Assembly (NCBI RefSeq): GCF_019112545.1 | Contig: NW_025064939.1 | Coordinates: 9,011-73,010 of the forward strand | Origin: Guyanagaster necrorhizus | Taxonomy: Eukaryota; Basidiomycota; Agaricomycetes; Agaricales; Physalacriaceae | Direction: 5' to 3' | Length of the DNA: 64,000 nt | Shown here: one piece after another, positions 53,963 through 64,000 of the stretch | How positions within the stretch are numbered: position 1 is the first letter of the stretch | How the letters are laid out: each line of letters starts with the position of its first letter | Translations under genes and position numbers: made by a program | Notes under the pieces: generated by a model | What the model saw: only the letters and a program-made list of their open reading frames with translations | What the model was told of the DNA's origin: nothing | Databases searched by the model: none

Positions 53963-54437
53963 TGTTATGATTTCTGACTTCTTTTTCTTTTATTTTCTTT
54001 TCTCAACCTCTATCTTTGATTATTCAGAGCAGCTATCAGTTATAGATGCTTATGCACAGGCATGAGATATGCTTACACATAAATAGGCCACCCATATCAT
54101 CATCTTCAAGTGATGATGAGCACCTCAATGACTGACAATACTGTATTGTACCAACACCAATGACCAGAGACAATGGGCACTGTATCACAGTAACACACAA
54201 TTAGTAGGTCTATAATTATTCAAGAACTCAAACAGGATATAAGTAGTATAGCTCTTGCTGTATATACCCAGCTTTGAGCTAAAGTTTATTCTATGCTACT
54301 TAATCTTGAGCTGACTCATCTTGGCCTTGAAGCACAATGCTTAGATAACACATATAGTGAACTCTAACATAACTGTATGAACCCAATACAGCATCAGTTT
54401 ATCATGTGTTTAGGTCACATGTAACCTGGGCTTAACA
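53963..54437 (+). mobile_element. Solo LTR with near-perfect TSD
   Basis: It runs TGTTATGATTTCTG to GGGCTTAACA, 475 bp. The flanks CTAAC (53958-53962) and CCAAC (54438-54442) differ by one C/T. It carries the CAGCTTTGAGCTAAAGTTTA motif. Confidence 0.85.
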
Positions 54438-56384
54438 CCAACTGTGACTGAAATATTCTGCCTGTTGGAGTATCTATTAGTTCTTGGCCTTTCTTTTAAA
54501 GTGGGAGACTGTAAATGCAATTCAGTGGGAGTCCAGGATAAGGTATGCACAGTGCACCTCAAAATAGAGTCTACAGTCAGTGATGAACTGGTCAAGATCT
54601 TCATGGGCCCTTTGAACATTTCTGGTTTATAGACCAGATTTAGTTTATAAGCAGACCAGGGGTCACTGTCTCCAATGGCACCAGTGGATTGGTGAGAGAG
54701 GTCTGACAGCTGCCATCATGGAGGTGGCTGTGGTAGGGGCTATAGACTTTAGTTATCTGCAGGAGTTGCTGCTGAGCTTGCCAGACTCAAGAGCATTGGT
54801 GGCATTTTCAACAGAGGTGAAGGAAGTGGTTGCAGCTTCTCTGATGCCTTTCCTGATGGTCTGGTAGTACTGTCAGAGTCTTGGCCTTGTCTAGCATGTA
54901 GGCAGAGTCTATATGCCCAGAGGTTTGGCATGCTAGGCAATGGTGAAGGGCTTGCAATTAAGAGTTTGAGGCTTCATCTGATTTCATAGGGGGAACATGT
55001 CTGGTAAGAGTGAGAAGAGTACTGCATGTTGAATTTAAAAACAGCTGTTGCCATAACACTGTATTGAAAAATTTCCTTCTACTCTCCTACCCATATCAGT
55101 TTGGCCTATCTGCATCTCAAATTCATCATGTGCCATAATGCTTCAGTGAGCAGAATGCATGTCATTTCCCTCCAAATCTTCTGATACTCTTCATCTAGCC
55201 ATTTTCTCTCTTCCTTCCTGCTCTATTACTTCTCAGATTCAGTGGTCACTTTTTTTCACTCAGGCCAGCCTTTTGTCATATTCCTCCTGAACCTAGTAGT
55301 GACATCAGAGATTGAGGTTGATACCCCAGTGGATTTACCAGGTATGTTCATCCTTGCCACTGGTGGTGGTGAGGAGGCAGATGGAAGTAATTGGTCTCAT
55401 AGATTGTTGGTAAGAGAGACAGGGCAGAGTGATTAGCATGGGGTTTGTGGTTCATTGTTGGTATGCATAAGTGAATGAGGTGAGGGTTTCCCTTTGTTCA
55501 TTGTTGATGATTCCATCTTGCTTGAGAAGTTCTCAGGCCAGTTTCTCTTCTCATTATCTGTGAGCATCCAATCAATTTTGAAGTCATCATTCCTGGGAGG
55601 TGGCATAAGTATGAGCTGCTGCAGCTCATACAGTTTATAGAGCCTCTTCAACAGCCCTTGTGAAGAGAATTTCATTATTGTGAAGGGAGAGTAGAGAGAA
55701 GAAGGAGTTAATTTCTTGCTCAATACTCATTCTGATATTAGTCTATAAGAGACTTTGCTGTCACCTCTGATAGTGGCATTTGAGGCTTCAGAACTGAAGT
55801 CATCAGAAGGGGAGTTCTTCATGGTCATGATGGTGGAGGGCTGCTGTCATCATCTGATAAGACAATAGGGCTGCCAGATATATGTGGAGCTGAGAGTCCT
55901 CCAAGCTGGCTTGCACCTGCCAGGCTTGGTTGTTCATTTTCAGAGTCCAGAGTGGAGATCTCAACTGGTGGCATTTATTTGCTCTACTTTCTTCAGAGAA
56001 TGTTTCCTCTCTCAGCACTATTATCTATGGTACTGAGTTCTGTATTTTCTGCAGGAAGTGGGACTTCCTGCTCATCTGGGAGGCAGGTCTCTTTGATCCA
56101 GCAGAGAAGATGGATGGTGAGTCCCAATGCTTTGAACTCATATTGGCCAATAACTCTGTAGCAGCAGAGGTGAGAATGGGTTTGGGGAAGCTGAGTGTTT
56201 TGTTAGTAAGTGTTCTAATGATTTAGTAGTCAATGATACTAGTTGTATACTTTCCACCTGTAGATATAGAAGGTATAAACAAATAGCAGGGTTATCATGA
56301 AGGCAGTGATGAAGACTGTGATAGCAAAGTAAAGGATGGATTCCATACAGTACTCTCAGTGATAGCTGAGAGAAGAGTAAGTCA
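54438..56384 (-). pseudogene. gag: E6 gag leader and capsid
   Basis: Minus-strand pieces include a capsid start near 54500-54640 and a Ser/Pro/Asp-rich leader. Around 56230-56345 a hydrophobic stretch lies just after the primer site, a position comparable to the hydrophobic segment of element A. Frames break often. Confidence 0.55.
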
Positions 56385-56397
56385 AGCTTTGAGCTAA
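56385..56397 (-). promoter_or_regulatory. Primer-binding site of E6, exactly complementary to its LTR
   Basis: On the minus strand TTAGCTCAAAGCT next to the LTR is exactly complementary (13 of 13) to AGCTTTGAGCTAA in the LTR (56554-56566). Confidence 0.6.
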
Positions 56398-56398
56398 T

Positions 56399-56849
56399 TG
56401 TTAGACCTAAGCATCATATGAGCTGAACTCATGATAAACCAGCCTTGTATCATGTTTGTACAATCACACTGGAGTCCACCTCTGGCATTTTACTCATTGT
56501 GAGAATCAAGGTATTTGTACATAGGCTCAAGAGTGAGTAGTATAGAGTAAACTTTAGCTCAAAGCTGAGTCTATTATAGCAAGAGCTAGACTACTTATAT
56601 ACATTTCTGAGTGTGATGAATATAGTCCTACTTACTATGTCTGTTTGTGGTTTGAGAATAAAGAGCATGTGATACAGATATGAAACAATAAATGTTGTCT
56701 GTTGGTGAGGCATTAGTTGCAAGCTATAGCATAATAGCATGAGTTATCTGATATAGTCATAGTTACTGGTCCAGCCAGATAAATATAGAGTAAGCATCCA
56801 ATATTAGATAGACACTTGATAAGATAAGATAAGCAGAAAATTTGTAACA
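56399..56849 (-). repeat. 5' LTR of E6
   Basis: It runs TGTTAGACC to TTTGTAACA (plus-strand view), 451 bp. Confidence 0.8.
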
Positions 56850-57175
56850 GCAGGCTGATGCTTATAAAATTCTGATGATCTCTGATGAAGTCAGCCTCAG
56901 CCACAGAGAAACTTTGACAAAGCAATATGAAACTATGAATGACACATGCATGATGATATTATACTGTCCCTTACTCATTGAAATATGATATACAGCCAGC
57001 ATCAGCATGCTGACCACACAGGATGACTGTGCAACAGTGTGATCTTTATCAGGACAACTGTGACTCATGCAACTCTCACTGTAAAAATTATACTGTGAGC
57101 ATACAATAGCATGACCACACAGCATAGAGAGTATTGTCATTGGACAATAAGTATTAGGCATGACAGTGAGACAAT
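56850..57175. other. CpG-poor sequence upstream of an LTR D copy
   Basis: No gene is seen. It may be the U3 part of the type D LTR that follows, since in that family the 5' end varies between copies. Confidence 0.35.
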
Positions 57176-57468
57176 AGTTGTCTATAGACCTAAGACATTT
57201 CTGAACAGTATTTAAGTCAATAGTTTACAGTGATGTACTATAGTCTCAAGTTAAGGTTAATTCTTACTCATCACACTCTTAGACTCTCAGTGTGGCTACT
57301 GATTCAGTTCTTATGCTGGCAGCTGTAGTCTATCAATCCCTCTATCTCATTCTGCTTATCATCATTCTTTATATTATCATTCTTATCATCTTGCATTATT
57401 ATCAGTTAGTGTCAGATCCCAGTAGTTGCAGTGCTAAGCATTTGTGATTGTTTGGTTATCACCTGACA
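57176..57468 (+). repeat. LTR D copy
   Basis: It contains ACAGTATTTAAGTCAATAG and AGTCTCAAGTTAAGGTTAA and ends CACCTGACA, colinear with 19700-19975. Confidence 0.7.
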
Positions 57469-58832
57469 CTGTTATAGCATACAAAAAAAGATTCATGTTA
57501 GATGATAATAGGAGTGACTGATCAATTAAATGTGATGACACCAGCAAGAGAATATGTGGTTATAACATTGAGAGAGCATATTCACATATAGAAATATGGA
57601 AAAGATGGATCCAATGAGAGATTAGAGTGTGGGGCAGAAGATTTTGAGAAGAATTACTAGCTAAGATAGATAATACCAGGAGGAGGTCAAGGAAATGAGA
57701 ATTACTTACCTACTGATCAAGTCAGTGAGACACTACATAGACAGAGACATTTATGATTACACAAAAAATAGAGAGATCCATTATGAATAAGTGAGCAGAA
57801 CTGTTGGAATTATTTGCATATTGCAAGTCCCTCTCTCTCTAGTTGATTCTCTCTGCTTGAAGTTTTTTCAGAATGAGCCAAGATTAAAGGATGCCTCCAT
57901 AGATTATTGGAGTCTTTTCTTATAATATTAAAAATATGAGACATTAATATTCTGAAAATTTTATATAATTAAATGTGTGCTCACACAGAGACCAATAATT
58001 AAGAATACACTGTGAATGTTGATGGTCAAGCAGCAAGAAGAGCAAGAGCAAAGTACAAGAGACAGTATTAAAAGAGAATACAGTGCTATAGTGACTAGTG
58101 ATTAGTGGTGACATTGTCTAGATATTTTCTATTTGAGAACTCTCAGACTCATAGAATGCTTGTGATTGATTTAGATCTTAGAGGTCTTTATATGACAAAG
58201 AAAGAAGAGATATATGAAGTGAATCTCAGAGAGAAGCCTATGTGAGAGAATGTTAATTTAGAGTTTATCACAAAGAATATTAAAACAAGAATATAGAGGA
58301 AAGAGGACTAAGTGGGATATCATAGTTCCAATGATTTTAGTGTGGATAACTGGAGCCAGAGCTTCATTTCTATTACTTAATATTCTTGATTAAATGTTTT
58401 TGAAAGAATGGCAGTAGTGAGTAGATTTTTTTTTTCAGTGCCACAGAGATAAGAGTAGAGCTGAGTTCAAGACAAGAACTAAAATAGAAAAGAGAGAATG
58501 AAGAATACAGTGTTATCTTAGAAGATAGAGTTCATGTTCATGAATATGAGTGGATAAAAATTTGAGAGCCTAATCTATCATGTCAAGAACAGAAAAAAGA
58601 TGATCTATGAAGGCCATATTCATAAGAAGGATATAAACAACTAAAGACTAGAGTATGGATGGCATCAGGCTCCTCAAGTCATAGATCATTGTTTTAGTGA
58701 GAGAAGCACTATGACATGCAATATCTGTATTTATTCTGAAGGTTATTACTTTGAATTTCCTGTCTAAGATGATAGTGGATACTTGTGAAAAACTTTGTTA
58801 TTTTATAATTGCCATCTAGTTTAAATCTATAA

Positions 58833-58899
58833 CCTCTGCTAGTATATTAGTTGGTGCATGTGCATGCCATAATAAAGCTGGGTTTGGCTCCAGCCAGAG
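58833..58899 (+). repeat. tRNA-like module (degenerate)
   Basis: CCTCTGC acceptor, D-arm-like TAGTATATTAGTTGGTGC and the B box region GGTTTGGCTCC. It is the copy 2 equivalent of 37068-37138. Confidence 0.5.
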
Positions 58900-59585
58900 T
58901 TTAATGGTTGACACATGATTTTTTGGCTGTCTGAATAATCAGTGACACTGATCCTTGTTTCCTTCAGCTTAAAATATTCATTAGCAAAAATAAGAATGGC
59001 TAGATGGTCTTAAAATTATCACAGAAAAGTTCAGTATGTGTCACTGTTCATATAGGGAGTAGGGATAAAGCCTTAGATGACTGCTTATTTTAGTATTATC
59101 AAAATCTTTGATTGATTTCAGATAGACAGAAAAGGAATAAAGTTATAATAAGCAAGGAATCAGTGAGTGGAATGAGTTCACCAGCCAATTTACTAGGTGT
59201 ACTGGTAATTGCAAACTTATGGCTAGGATAGATTACCCACAATGAAATTGGTAAGGTCAAGGTATCAAGTAGAGCACCCTAGAATGATCACAAGCCAGCT
59301 TTTGAGAGCTAAGATCAAAACTTTTTGTCTGAAAAATTAGTGTAGAAAGTGGAGAAAAATGTGGCATATCCCTTCAGTCCTAGGGAATGGTGGATTATGA
59401 GTGACATGGACAATAAATTGAAGAAAGCAATGACCATCTAGAGGATAGCAGTTATGCATGGATTTTTCTGATCTGTTTTGGCTTTCTCCAGTATGACCTT
59501 TCTTCAATGCTTGCAACAAATCTATTCTCCTGGCTATCTTCTATAATCAAAATCTTCAAGTCTTCCTGATGATGAATCATACTAG

Positions 59586-59799
59586 TGTAGGGGATTTGTA
59601 CCACTAGACTCTGCTCATTGGCTTAGTTATATGGTCTTGTATCACTCTCATTGTTCATTCTATTGTATGTTACAATTATGATTATGCCACTTACATAGTG
59701 TAGTACATAAGTAGCTACAGCTCACTGCATGGGGGGGATCTCCCTCTTCCTTGCAATTCCACTCTCTGTTCTACAGCCAACAATGACTGACTACCTACA
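59586..59799 (+). mobile_element. Short solo LTR-like insertion, 214 bp
   Basis: It begins TGTAGG and ends CCTACA, a perfect 6-bp inverted terminus. The equivalent place near 38315 lacks it. No clear TSD is present. The size fits a small LTR family unlike the TGTTA LTRs of this window. Confidence 0.55.
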
Positions 59800-59874
59800 C
59801 TGTCTCCCATTTGCAGCCTTCTTTGCCAGTGCTGGGTTTGACACACTTGAAACCCATAACCCCTATTGGCATAA

Positions 59875-59970
59875 TCTCTGGTCATTTAACAGTTAGTCCA
59901 CATGGTTGTCATGGAATTTTCATCACATTGAATGCCCGTGAGAAAGCTGTGTTCGATTCCCAGCCACAGA
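59875..59970 (+). repeat. tRNA-like module at the edge of the second island
   Basis: Acceptor TCTCTGG/CCACAGA and T arm CTGTG-TTCGATT-CCCAG with the B box GTTCGATTCC. The first CpGs after about 2.4 kb of CpG-poor sequence are inside this module (59937 and 59953). Confidence 0.5.
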
Positions 59971-60950
59971 GTTAAACGAACCCTAAGATAAATATCATTT
60001 TGGGGCTGGCCACCGGCCGGTTAATTGACAGACAAATCTTGTTCTTTCAGACTAAAAGTATCCTTTAGCAAATAAATTAGCAGTAACAAGAGGGATGCGG
60101 TCTTCAAATTAGTATCTGAAATTCTAGCTGTGCGTAATATTTTACTATTCGGATAGGAAGCAGAGGAGGTGTAGAAATAAATCTGAACTGACTTTATGGA
60201 ACGATTCTAGATCTGTTTTCGTCAATAGTTTTAAATGTGGAATACTTAGTGATAATTCTCAAGACAAAAACACATGTGTGGGAGCGACAGATGAGAACTT
60301 TCGGAATGTACAGAAGAAGTGTGATTTGAACGTGAAATAAGTGTTACACTGGTTCTTTCCGCGGTGCAGCAGTGATCTCAGCTTGGTTTATTATAACTGA
60401 AAGACTCGTTAAGCTTACAAACTAACAAGAGATAAAGTAGGCATATCTGGTCTCTGATAATCTTGCGCACAACCTCGTAATTAGGAGGTGTTAGAAATTC
60501 AAATGTCATGGAAGTCGAAGAAAAGCATTTACTCACGTCTGCCGCTCGTGCAGCATCTAGAGTAACGATGGGAAATGCTGGATAAGGTGATCAAGGAAAA
60601 CACCCACAATGGAGAACCGGGCTAACGATGGATATAGCAGTGGCACCTAGAAATAGAACGGTCCTGTCTGTTCCTCCTCAGGGACACTGACTAGAATAAA
60701 ATCTCCCCCTCTTCCTCTATCAATAACCAGTAAGCACGATGATAGTCTTTTCAAATTCGCACGACCGGGAAAACTAAATCAGCGTAGGACCAGAACAAAG
60801 TGTCTGCATGTTGTGGAATTCCAGTTGGGGATGAAGGACCTGTCGAAAAATACAAGATCAACGTTAGTTCTTTCGACGGATATGAGAATCACACCGAAAA
60901 CAAGGTTATCTATACTAAGTGGCAGACGCTGTGAGCAGCGACGTATCCCG
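59971..60950. other. CpG-normal sequence; its start repeats 58900-59120
   Basis: Sequence after the module (to about 60200) parallels the sequence after the module at 58833-58899, through TCTTGTTCTTTCAG and a run near TAGCAAATAAATTAGCA, but with CpGs intact. So the flank unit is tandemly repeated and only the distal copy escaped decay. No gene is seen. Confidence 0.55.
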
Positions 60951-60959
60951 TACTCGTGT

Positions 60960-61560
60960 TGATGGTTGAATAACTTCGCAGAAATGATTAAGTTAGAACA
61001 AGCATGACGCGATCTGAGTTTCGCATATCATGATACAGCCATGTGCCAGTGAAAGTAAGAGATGCGTGAGAATGGAAAGGTGAATAAGAAGAGGTACTGC
61101 AATAAAGGAACGGAAATATTAGAAGCGTAGCGTATTCTAGGAAAGAGCTACTCACCTGTATTTGCATTGGCTTCCAGGACGAGAAGAAGAGCAGCGCCAT
61201 TAAGGTACAGGTTTTTTTGGATTCTCGAGTGAAAAAACCTAGACATTCGTTCAGGGTTGAAATAGGTTCCAACCGAGTCTTCGGGGCATATGAAAAATAT
61301 GAATGGATGACTGTCTCAGTCTGAACTGCGGTCAGAAGATAGTAGATAGTAAGAGGGCCACTGAAAGGTCAATTATAGGCTAGCTGAAATGTTGACCTCG
61401 CAACAGCTATTCACCGATGAGTTTCTATGCGACAATTCAATGAGGTAAGAGGACTAGAAGCTCCACTCACGAGAACAACGATAACCAAAGGACACTGCCT
61501 GGAGAAAGACTTGCGACGAACGTGCGAGTGAGGATACGCCAGAATGCGCACGGACACTTG
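60960..61560 (-). CDS. Possible intron-containing gene, not recognised
   Basis: The minus strand has good fungal splice signals: donor GTGAGTGGAGC at 61470 with acceptor TGACCTTTCAG at 61361, and donor GTGAGTAGC at 61155 with acceptor TTTATTGCAG at 61097 (59-nt intron). Joining them gives a hydrophobic peptide with GPLTIYYLLTAVQTETVIH in the middle exon. Start, stop and the full exon set are not resolved, so function and even reality are uncertain. It could be a small membrane protein gene or a decayed gene. Confidence 0.25.
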
Positions 61561-62223
61561 ACGCGATGGCGGAAGTCAAACGGGAGATAAGGTTGAAGGA
61601 CCGACCACCGGTCCGGACTGACTCTTCTCAGGATCGCCTCTCAAGACCATTTCAAGATAAACGCCTGAGGTACTCGAGCTCTCGATCAAGTTAGTGCCAG
61701 ATATTCTTCTTGCCTGAATCAAAACTTGATGGATCTATTCCCTTGATCTAAGGCATTCCATCATCCCTATGTTTTCGGTCCCTCTGATGATTTCCGGGAC
61801 CTTTGCGGCGTTTTTATACCGTCTTGACTGGAATACGACAGGGGTGCTGTGGGCGCCCAGGCACGTTATCTCAAATTTCCTGTATCTATGAGACTTGGAT
61901 ACAAATCCCCCCGGTCTAGATTCTGAAGTATTCTGATCATAACTGCGTCCAGAGACATATGATAATTGGCTAGACAATTCTTGCTGGATGAACTATCGAA
62001 AAGTGCAACGGTCCTCCAATGCACAGTTGCATTGTGCGTTGCACATGTGATTCACGGATATCGCGGAAGTCACGACCTCAAACGACAGGTCTGGTCCTTA
62101 ATCAAGTCGTGTGGGAACCATTCGTTAATTGCCGCGATTGCTCAGGGTCAGCTTGACGACTGACAACCGAGCAGTGCTCTTCGTACGCTGCTGCACTGCC
62201 GCAGAATCCCTTTCGCTTGTTCC
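61561..62223. other. Upstream region of the F-box gene
   Basis: It contains short frames on both strands without domain support. It presumably holds the F-box gene promoter. No distinct element is assigned. Confidence 0.4.
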
Positions 62224-63988
62224 ATGGCCTCCAAGAGCAAACCGTCTCTCCGTCCCGGAAGGGGACGGCAGCGAAAAGCCGTCCTCTCTATTGATACCCA
62301 TCTAGGGTCCTACGACCGCACGGACCCATTTCGCGCGTTCAATGTTCTCGCAGGCCTTCTGGGATCCTTAGCTTCGCGTCTTGGAGGGTGTCAATACAAA
62401 CTCTCGCTCCACCTCCTCATGATTGTCGAGCCCTACATTGGCGACGAGTCCCCTTCCCGGCGGATCCTCATTACGCGTCAGCCCACCGAGATTCTCGACG
62501 CCATCGTCTTCCACATCGATTCGAAGCAAGATTTGTTATCGCTTGCTTTGTCTTGCCAGCGTATGCACGATATCGTTGTGCCCCGGCATTTGGACTATCG
62601 AGTCCTGCGATGCAAGGTCAGCTCGATCAGTGTGTGGAACCACTTGATCGTCAATCGATCTTTGGCAAAAAACGTCAGGAGGCTGGAGATTCTAGATGAG
62701 AGTCGTCTGTGGAAGCTATACGGATACCTGGTGGAGTTATAGGCACGGATACGGACTTGGAGTCGACCGATGACGAGCTGGGAATGCATGAAAGGCAGGA
62801 GAGGTATCTCGTCTCGGCATTGACGAAGATGACTACACTTAACTCGTTCGTGTGGTCGTGTAACCACTCTCCGATCTCGATTGATAATGTTTGGCCAACT
62901 TTATTGAAGTGCCATTCGTTATCTGAAGTCAGGATCAACGATAATATGATCTTCGGCCCGACATCCGGTGAAGATACTCAGGTGGCTCGTTCTCTCGTCG
63001 TGAGTCTTCACCTGCTATGACCATCTTTTCTCTAATCCTTACTACCTTTAGCTTCCATCTGTCAAAACCGCGTCGTTCCAATCCACGAAGCACATCTATG
63101 GCTCATGTCAGAATCCAGAGCTGGGTCGTATCAAAGACATGCTCAACCACTGCCCCAATCTCGAGGTAAGTATCTTTCCCAAAATTTGGCCTTATCTCTT
63201 TTAACACGATTCAGGATCTCAACATATCCTACGCGCGTCCCCGGCCCCCATTCGCCGCCCACATACCTGCAGATGAACTGTTCTTGTACGGTCGATGGCC
63301 TTGCCTCACTACGCTAACCCTTACAAACCTCCGCGGCGCCAGTGACGCGGCATCCGCCTTCATATCCGCCCACCCTAGCTTGGAGGTCCTTAACATCGAC
63401 ATGTCCCCAATTGCATTATACGCCAACTCACTGCCGCGTCTCCGAGAGCTCACAGCACACAAAGACGTCGTCACTGCGATCCTATCATGCCCGTCGGAAG
63501 AGCCCCGTCCACTAGAGACAATCAGAGGTGCACGCCTTTCCGGTTCGTGCGACGCTTTCCTCTCCAGCCTCAAGCTCTTCGGAGGGTCCATAAAGAAAAT
63601 GGAGCTCAGAGGTTGGAATGATATGGACGATATCCGCCGGCTCGTCGAGAGCTCGCCCATGCTCTCTTGGCTCGATATCGGAAAGAAACTCAGCGGCGGA
63701 CAGAACCTGGCTGGGGTAGTCGAATGGGCGAACCTACTAACAGGACTACCCGAGTTGGTGGCGTTCCATGGGGTGAAGTTCTTCTACGAGGCTTCAGCTT
63801 CGGTCTCTTCGACTTCTATGGCGGATCGTAGCAGGTTCCGTAAGAACGACGAAGTGGCAAGCTTGCTGGCTTGGAAGTGCGCGAAGCTGAGGAGAATGGA
63901 TCATTGGGAGGATGGGCTTGGGAAGGTCGTCGTTTTGGTAAGGGAGAAGGATGGAGCGAAGTGGAAGGTGAGAAGGGTGAGACAGTAG
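62224..63988 (+). CDS. F-box protein with LRR-like C-terminal region
   Basis: The model has exons 62224-62701, 62743-62999, 63052-63165 and 63215-63988, giving about 540 residues. Introns 63000-63051 (52 nt) and 63166-63214 (49 nt) have clear GTGAGT/GTAAGT donors and TTTAG/TTCAG acceptors and keep frame. The F-box is at residues about 84-126 (RQPTEILDAIVFHIDS ... LALSCQRMHDIV), preceded by a basic N-terminus. The rest is Leu-rich, with repeats typical of mushroom F-box proteins, and ends in a basic stretch (WKVRRVRQ). F-box proteins bind Skp1 and select substrates for SCF ubiquitin ligases; the substrate is unknown. The first junction is a problem: frame 1 runs into a TAG at 62740, and rejoining needs either a 41-nt intron (62702-62742) or a one-base frameshift. 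The bypassed frame encodes a plausible IPGGVIGTDTDLES, which favours a frameshift. Confidence 0.8.
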
Positions 63989-64000
63989 GATATATCAGAA

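Larger units (their letters stand above)
53277..56849 (-). mobile_element. E6: minus-strand element, LTR plus Gag, split by a solo LTR
   Basis: The 5' LTR (56399-56849), exact primer site (56385-56397), Gag leader (54950-56380), D-type capsid (54500-54650, around DSILRCTVHTL) and zinc knuckle (53254-53523) are present. Pol is absent; the element ends at the inversion junction with E5. A solo LTR lies between capsid and nucleocapsid. Confidence 0.75.
57477..59970. repeat. Segmental duplication, copy 2 (CpG-decayed)
   Basis: It is colinear with 35836-38480, but CpGs of copy 1 are read as TG or CA here: for example copy 1 GAACGCGAGCTCGCACGGGG (about 36379-36398) against AAATGTGTGCTCACACAGAG (about 57973-57992). 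LTR F is absent, and a 214-bp LTR is inserted instead at 59586. I see no gene. Confidence 0.85.

Noticed and set aside
61735..62163. Short frames on both strands just before the F-box gene
   Set aside because: They overlap each other, are 65-80 residues long, have no domain and probably lie in promoter sequence.
1..64000. CRISPR arrays, operons or bacterial signals
   Set aside because: The host genes have spliceosomal introns and the repeats are LTR elements. No regularly spaced short repeats were seen.

Overview
The window looks like a piece of a basidiomycete (probably Agaricomycotina) nuclear genome. Both convincing host genes have roughly 50-nt introns with GTRAGT/GTATGT donors and YAG acceptors. 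One encodes a MATA_HMG-type HMG-box regulator and the other an F-box protein with a long LRR-like tail of the mushroom kind. About 50 of the 64 kb is nested, decayed LTR retrotransposons of the Ty3/gypsy chromovirus type. CpG is almost absent from that part, while the host-gene islands keep normal CpG.

Layout: (1) 1-17965 is a retrotransposon nest. A minus-strand element (here E2, 1958-17965) is interrupted by a solo LTR (3343-3808, TSD GATTG) and by a full-length plus-strand chromovirus (here element A, 5419-14079, TSD TTCAG). Another element (E1) sits in its integrase and itself carries a solo LTR (473-989, TSD GGATG). (2) 17966-27100 holds a second chromovirus lineage (element D, 19673-24352) that has lost protease-RT, plus LTR fragments and rearranged flank repeats. 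(3) 27100-39245 is a CpG-containing island of about 9 kb with the HMG-box gene (30228-31340, minus strand). It is bracketed by inverted repeats (27100-27770 and 38510-39245), each carrying a tRNA-like module. (4) 39254-57470 holds four more broken chromoviruses (E3-E6) with LTRs. (5) 57477-59970 is a CpG-decayed colinear copy of 35836-38480. (6) 59900-64000 is a second CpG-containing island ending in the F-box gene (62224-63988).

Three themes stand out. The retrotransposons show a self-priming signature: the sequence just after the 5' LTR is complementary to a motif inside the LTR and changes with it between lineages. Decay is of the CpG-deamination type (CG to TG or CA): arginine CGA codons become TGA, catalytic Asp is lost at codon-boundary CpGs, and a CACGTG in the LTR is split into CACATG and CATGTG in the two LTRs of element A. 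A dispersed tRNA-like module with a strong Pol III B box recurs at or near the edges of the CpG-containing islands. The inverted repeats with tRNA-like modules around the HMG island resemble, by inference only, known fungal heterochromatin boundary arrangements.

No retroelement gene here is intact. Element names (A, D, E1-E6, LTR types C, D, F, G) are local labels. Boundaries given with TSDs are exact; others are estimates from comparing copies by eye.
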